Positions 61,910 through 64,000 of a stretch of DNA of 64,000 nt are shown in pieces (the stretch's first letter is position 1; every line of letters begins with the position of its first letter). The translations under genes were made by a program, and so were the position numbers. The DNA comes from Acidobacteriaceae bacterium (lineage in GTDB: Bacteria; Acidobacteriota; Terriglobia; Terriglobales; Acidobacteriaceae). The notes beneath the pieces were generated by a model. That model was not told the DNA's origin, did no database searches, and worked only from the letters and a program-made list of their open reading frames with translations. Location: NCBI GenBank assembly GCA_003134995.1, contig PLDC01000019.1, forward strand, positions 149,920 through 213,919. Reading direction: 5' to 3'.

Positions 61910-64000
61910 TTAATCTACGTGCTCGCCTTCTTCAAAGCTGCCTTCGGCGGCGGGGAGTACATCGCGTTCGCCGGCCACCCAGACATAAATCGTGGGGAGC
62001 AGGAAGATGCTCATGACGAGAGCCGCGATCAGGCCGCCCACGATCACGATGGCGAACGGCCGCTGAGAATCGGAGCCGATGGCGTGCGAAAGCGCGGCAG
62101 GCAAGAGTCCTAGAGTCGCCACCAGCATCGTCATCATGATCGGCCGGAGCCTCAACACTGCGCCCTCGACTGCGGCGTCCTCAATGGTGAAGCGACGCGC
62201 GCGAAGCTGGTTGATGTATTCCAGCATGATGACTCCGGTCTGCACTGACACGCCGAAGAGTGCTAGAAAGCCTACTCCCGAGGAGACGCTGAAGTTCGTG
62301 CCGGTAAACCAAAGGGCAAGCAGGCCGCCGATGGGCGCGATGGCAATGTTTGCCATAATCAACGTCGCCCACTTGAAGGATTTGAACATCGTGTAAAGAA
62401 TAATGAAGATGATAAGGATGGTGATAGGGAGCACGATCAGCAGGCGCGCGTTGGCTCGCTTCTGACTCTGGTATTCGCCTTCCCAATAAATGGTGTATCC
62501 GGTCGGCAGTTTGACCTGTTCGTCCACCTTCTTGATTGCTTCTTCGACCGTGCTGCCGAGGTCGCGGCCGCGGACGCTGTATTTGATGGCAACGTAGCGC
62601 CGATTGCCCTCGCGATAGACTTCCGATGCCTCATCGGTCACGCGAATCTTGCAAAGCTGTGCCAGCGAAACGCGCTCTCCGGAAGGAGCGAGCAATCGAA
62701 TATTCTCAATCGCCTCCTTGGTATTCCGGAATTGCGGAAGATAGCGCAGCGTAAGATCGTAGCGCTCCTCCTGCTTCAGGACTTGAGTAAGCGCAGCGCC
62801 TCCCACTGCGGTTTGAACGGCATCCTGCACGTCGGCGACGTTGATTTGGTAACGGGCAGCGGCATCACGGTCAACGGTGATGTTCAGATTGGGCTGGCCC
62901 AGCACGCGAAATACTCCAAGATCTTCAACGCCCTTAATCCCGGACATGATCTTGACGACTTCGTCGCTTTTTTCTTCGAGAACCTTCAGGTCATCGCCGT
63001 AGATTTTTGTGGCCAGAGCGCCTTTCACTCCGCTCACCGCCTCTTCCATGTTGTCTTCGATGGGCTGGGAGAAGCCCCAGACCACGCCGGGAATCTTGTT
63101 TAACTCGCGACCCATGGCGGCGATCAATTCATCTTTGTTCTCGTGAAAGACAGGGCGCCAGTCTTCTTTCTGTTTAAGATCGACGAAGAATTCCACATTA
63201 AAAAAGCCCGTCGTATCGGTTCCGTCATCCGGGCGCCCGACTTGACTTGTGCATTGTGGTACCTCAGGGAAGGAACACAACACGACGCGCGCCTGATTTG
63301 CTACTCGAATGCCCTCGTCCGGACCAGTGCTGGCTGCAAGCGTGCCGCGCACCCAGAGGGCGCCTTCGTCAAGGTGGGGAAGGAATTCGGAACCGATCGT
63401 GCCGCTGAAAGCAAGATAATTCCCGAACGCCGCCAGAAGAACACACACTCCGACTGTGATGGCACGATGGCGAATGGCCCAGCGCACCGCGACCCGGTAG
63501 CGCTCAATCAGGAATTGCATGACGGGGTTGTGCCATTCCTTCGCTCCCTTGGCAAAGGCGAAACTCGCGAGGACCGGCGCGATCACAATCGAAAACAGCA
63601 AAGCCCCAAGCAGCGCAAAGGCAACGGTCCAGGCCATGGGATGAAACAGCCGGCCTTCTACGCGCTGCAATGTGAAGATTGGCAGGTACGCGGTAATGAT
63701 GATGGCGATCGCATAGAACACCGGACGCTGCACTTCGTGCGAAGCTTCGCTAATCTTTTCGTTTGGAGTTTTTAAGTCGCCGTTCTTGTGACCCAGGTGG
63801 CGCACAATGTTTTCGATCATCACCACTGCGCCATCGACGACCATGCCGAAATCCAGCGCACCTAGAGACAGAAGGTTGGCGGGAATGTGGCGCAAGTCCA
63901 GGCAAATTGACGCAAACAGAAGCGAAAACGGAATGGTGGCGGCCACGATGAGCGCGCCCCGAATATTTCCAAGGAACAAAAACAGAATGATCGATACGAG
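61910..64000 (-). CDS. CzcA/CusA-type heavy-metal RND efflux transporter (C-terminal part, gene continues past the window)
   Basis: 697 codons are visible; the N-terminus lies beyond position 64000, so the apparent ATG at 63979 is internal. Motifs are DFGMVVDGAVVMIENIVRHL in the first transmembrane block (with the proton-relay Asp typical of heavy-metal RND pumps), the large periplasmic loops including GEYQSQKRANARLL, and ALFGVSVQTGVIMLEYINQLR with a second helix set to the C-terminus. It exports metal ions such as Co, Zn, Cd, Cu or Ag with partner membrane-fusion and outer-membrane proteins not seen here. Metal specificity cannot be read from this part. Confidence 0.9.
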   Translation of the reverse strand, partial: LVSIILFLFLGNIRGALIVAATIPFSLLFASICLDLRHIPANLLSLGALDFGMVVDGAVVMIENIVRHLGHKNGDLKTPNEKISEASHEVQRPVFYAIAIIITAYLPIFTLQRVEGRLFHPMAWTVAFALLGALLFSIVIAPVLASFAFAKGAKEWHNPVMQFLIERYRVAVRWAIRHRAITVGVCVLLAAFGNYLAFSGTIGSEFLPHLDEGALWVRGTLAASTGPDEGIRVANQARVVLCSFPEVPQCTSQVGRPDDGTDTTGFFNVEFFVDLKQKEDWRPVFHENKDELIAAMGRELNKIPGVVWGFSQPIEDNMEEAVSGVKGALATKIYGDDLKVLEEKSDEVVKIMSGIKGVEDLGVFRVLGQPNLNITVDRDAAARYQINVADVQDAVQTAVGGAALTQVLKQEERYDLTLRYLPQFRNTKEAIENIRLLAPSGERVSLAQLCKIRVTDEASEVYREGNRRYVAIKYSVRGRDLGSTVEEAIKKVDEQVKLPTGYTIYWEGEYQSQKRANARLLIVLPITILIIFIILYTMFKSFKWATLIMANIAIAPIGGLLALWFTGTNFSVSSGVGFLALFGVSVQTGVIMLEYINQLRARRFTIEDAAVEGAVLRLRPIMMTMLVATLGLLPAALSHAIGSDSQRPFAIVIVGGLIAALVMSIFLLPTIYVWVAGERDVLPAAEGSFEEGEHVD

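Overview
The window reads as a chromosomal segment of an acidobacterium (class Terriglobia, Koribacter/Sulfotelmatobacter-like). This is an inference from gene content (VWFA-related, SYLF, DUF2207/LemA, AsmA-like, S53 and S8 peptidases, PNGase A-like enzyme), moderately high G+C, and many interspersed palindromes (GGGCTGAAGCCC, CGAGCGAAGCGAGGGATC and CCCAGGTCTCGC types). No rRNA is present. There are two tRNA genes, Arg(TCG) and Leu(CAA).

Layout. 1-90: tail of a protease-like gene with a hexapeptide array, then a terminator and tRNA-Arg. 0.37-2.9 kb: DUF2207 + LemA pair. 3.3-6.1 kb: solo Mrr-like restriction endonuclease and a group I intron-type PD-(D/E)XK nuclease, separated by repeats. 6.3-13.5 kb: exported or envelope proteins (GDSL esterase, VWA, SYLF, amidohydrolase, AsmA-like) and tag. 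13.6-17.1 kb: trehalase and GH13 glucosidase. 17.2-20.4 kb: an island-like stretch with HipBA toxin-antitoxin and an alpha/beta hydrolase, bounded by a 5' fragment and a 3' fragment of tRNA-Leu around an intact copy.

20.7-25.2 kb is the most notable region. It is a five-gene operon that looks like a RiPP pathway: a secreted protein of unknown function; a 107-residue precursor ending in nine consecutive Trp-x-Asn/Ser triplets; a radical SAM/SPASM maturase of the cyclophane (GrrM/OscB-like) kind; a tetrapyrrole-methylase-fold enzyme resembling borosin peptide N-methyltransferases; and a membrane-anchored di-heme oxidoreductase. A 2-oxoglutarate/Fe(II) oxygenase-like gene ends 10 bp away on the other strand. 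The pairing of a cyclophane synthase with a borosin-type methyltransferase on a W-x-N ladder is the best candidate for an undescribed system.

26.3-34.5 kb: cysK, a PNGase A-like glycoamidase, and the branched-chain amino acid operon ilvC-ilvB-ilvM-ilvD on the minus strand. 34.9-40.0 kb: PspC protein, TetR-cupin-GNAT operon, GAF protein, and an S53 peptidase with a cysteine-rich tail. 40.1-44.8 kb: katG-perR with a Per box, phzF-like gene, and an EamA transporter broken at a T7 run. 45-50.4 kb: CGNR regulator, cupin protein, a HicAB system with a frameshifted hicA, acetamidase-like protein, DUF5996, RNase HI. 50.5-58.8 kb: four-helix-bundle protein, GAF/zinc-ribbon protein, an adenosine deaminase - ERCC4 nuclease - purine nucleoside phosphorylase run facing a SAM hydrolase (together a route from SAM to adenosine to inosine to hypoxanthine), a F420-type PPOX protein, and a cysteine-desulfurase-like enzyme carrying a genomic palindrome in frame. 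59-64 kb: DUF1444-like protein, two small proteins, and the C-terminal part of a CzcA-type RND efflux pump that runs off the right edge.
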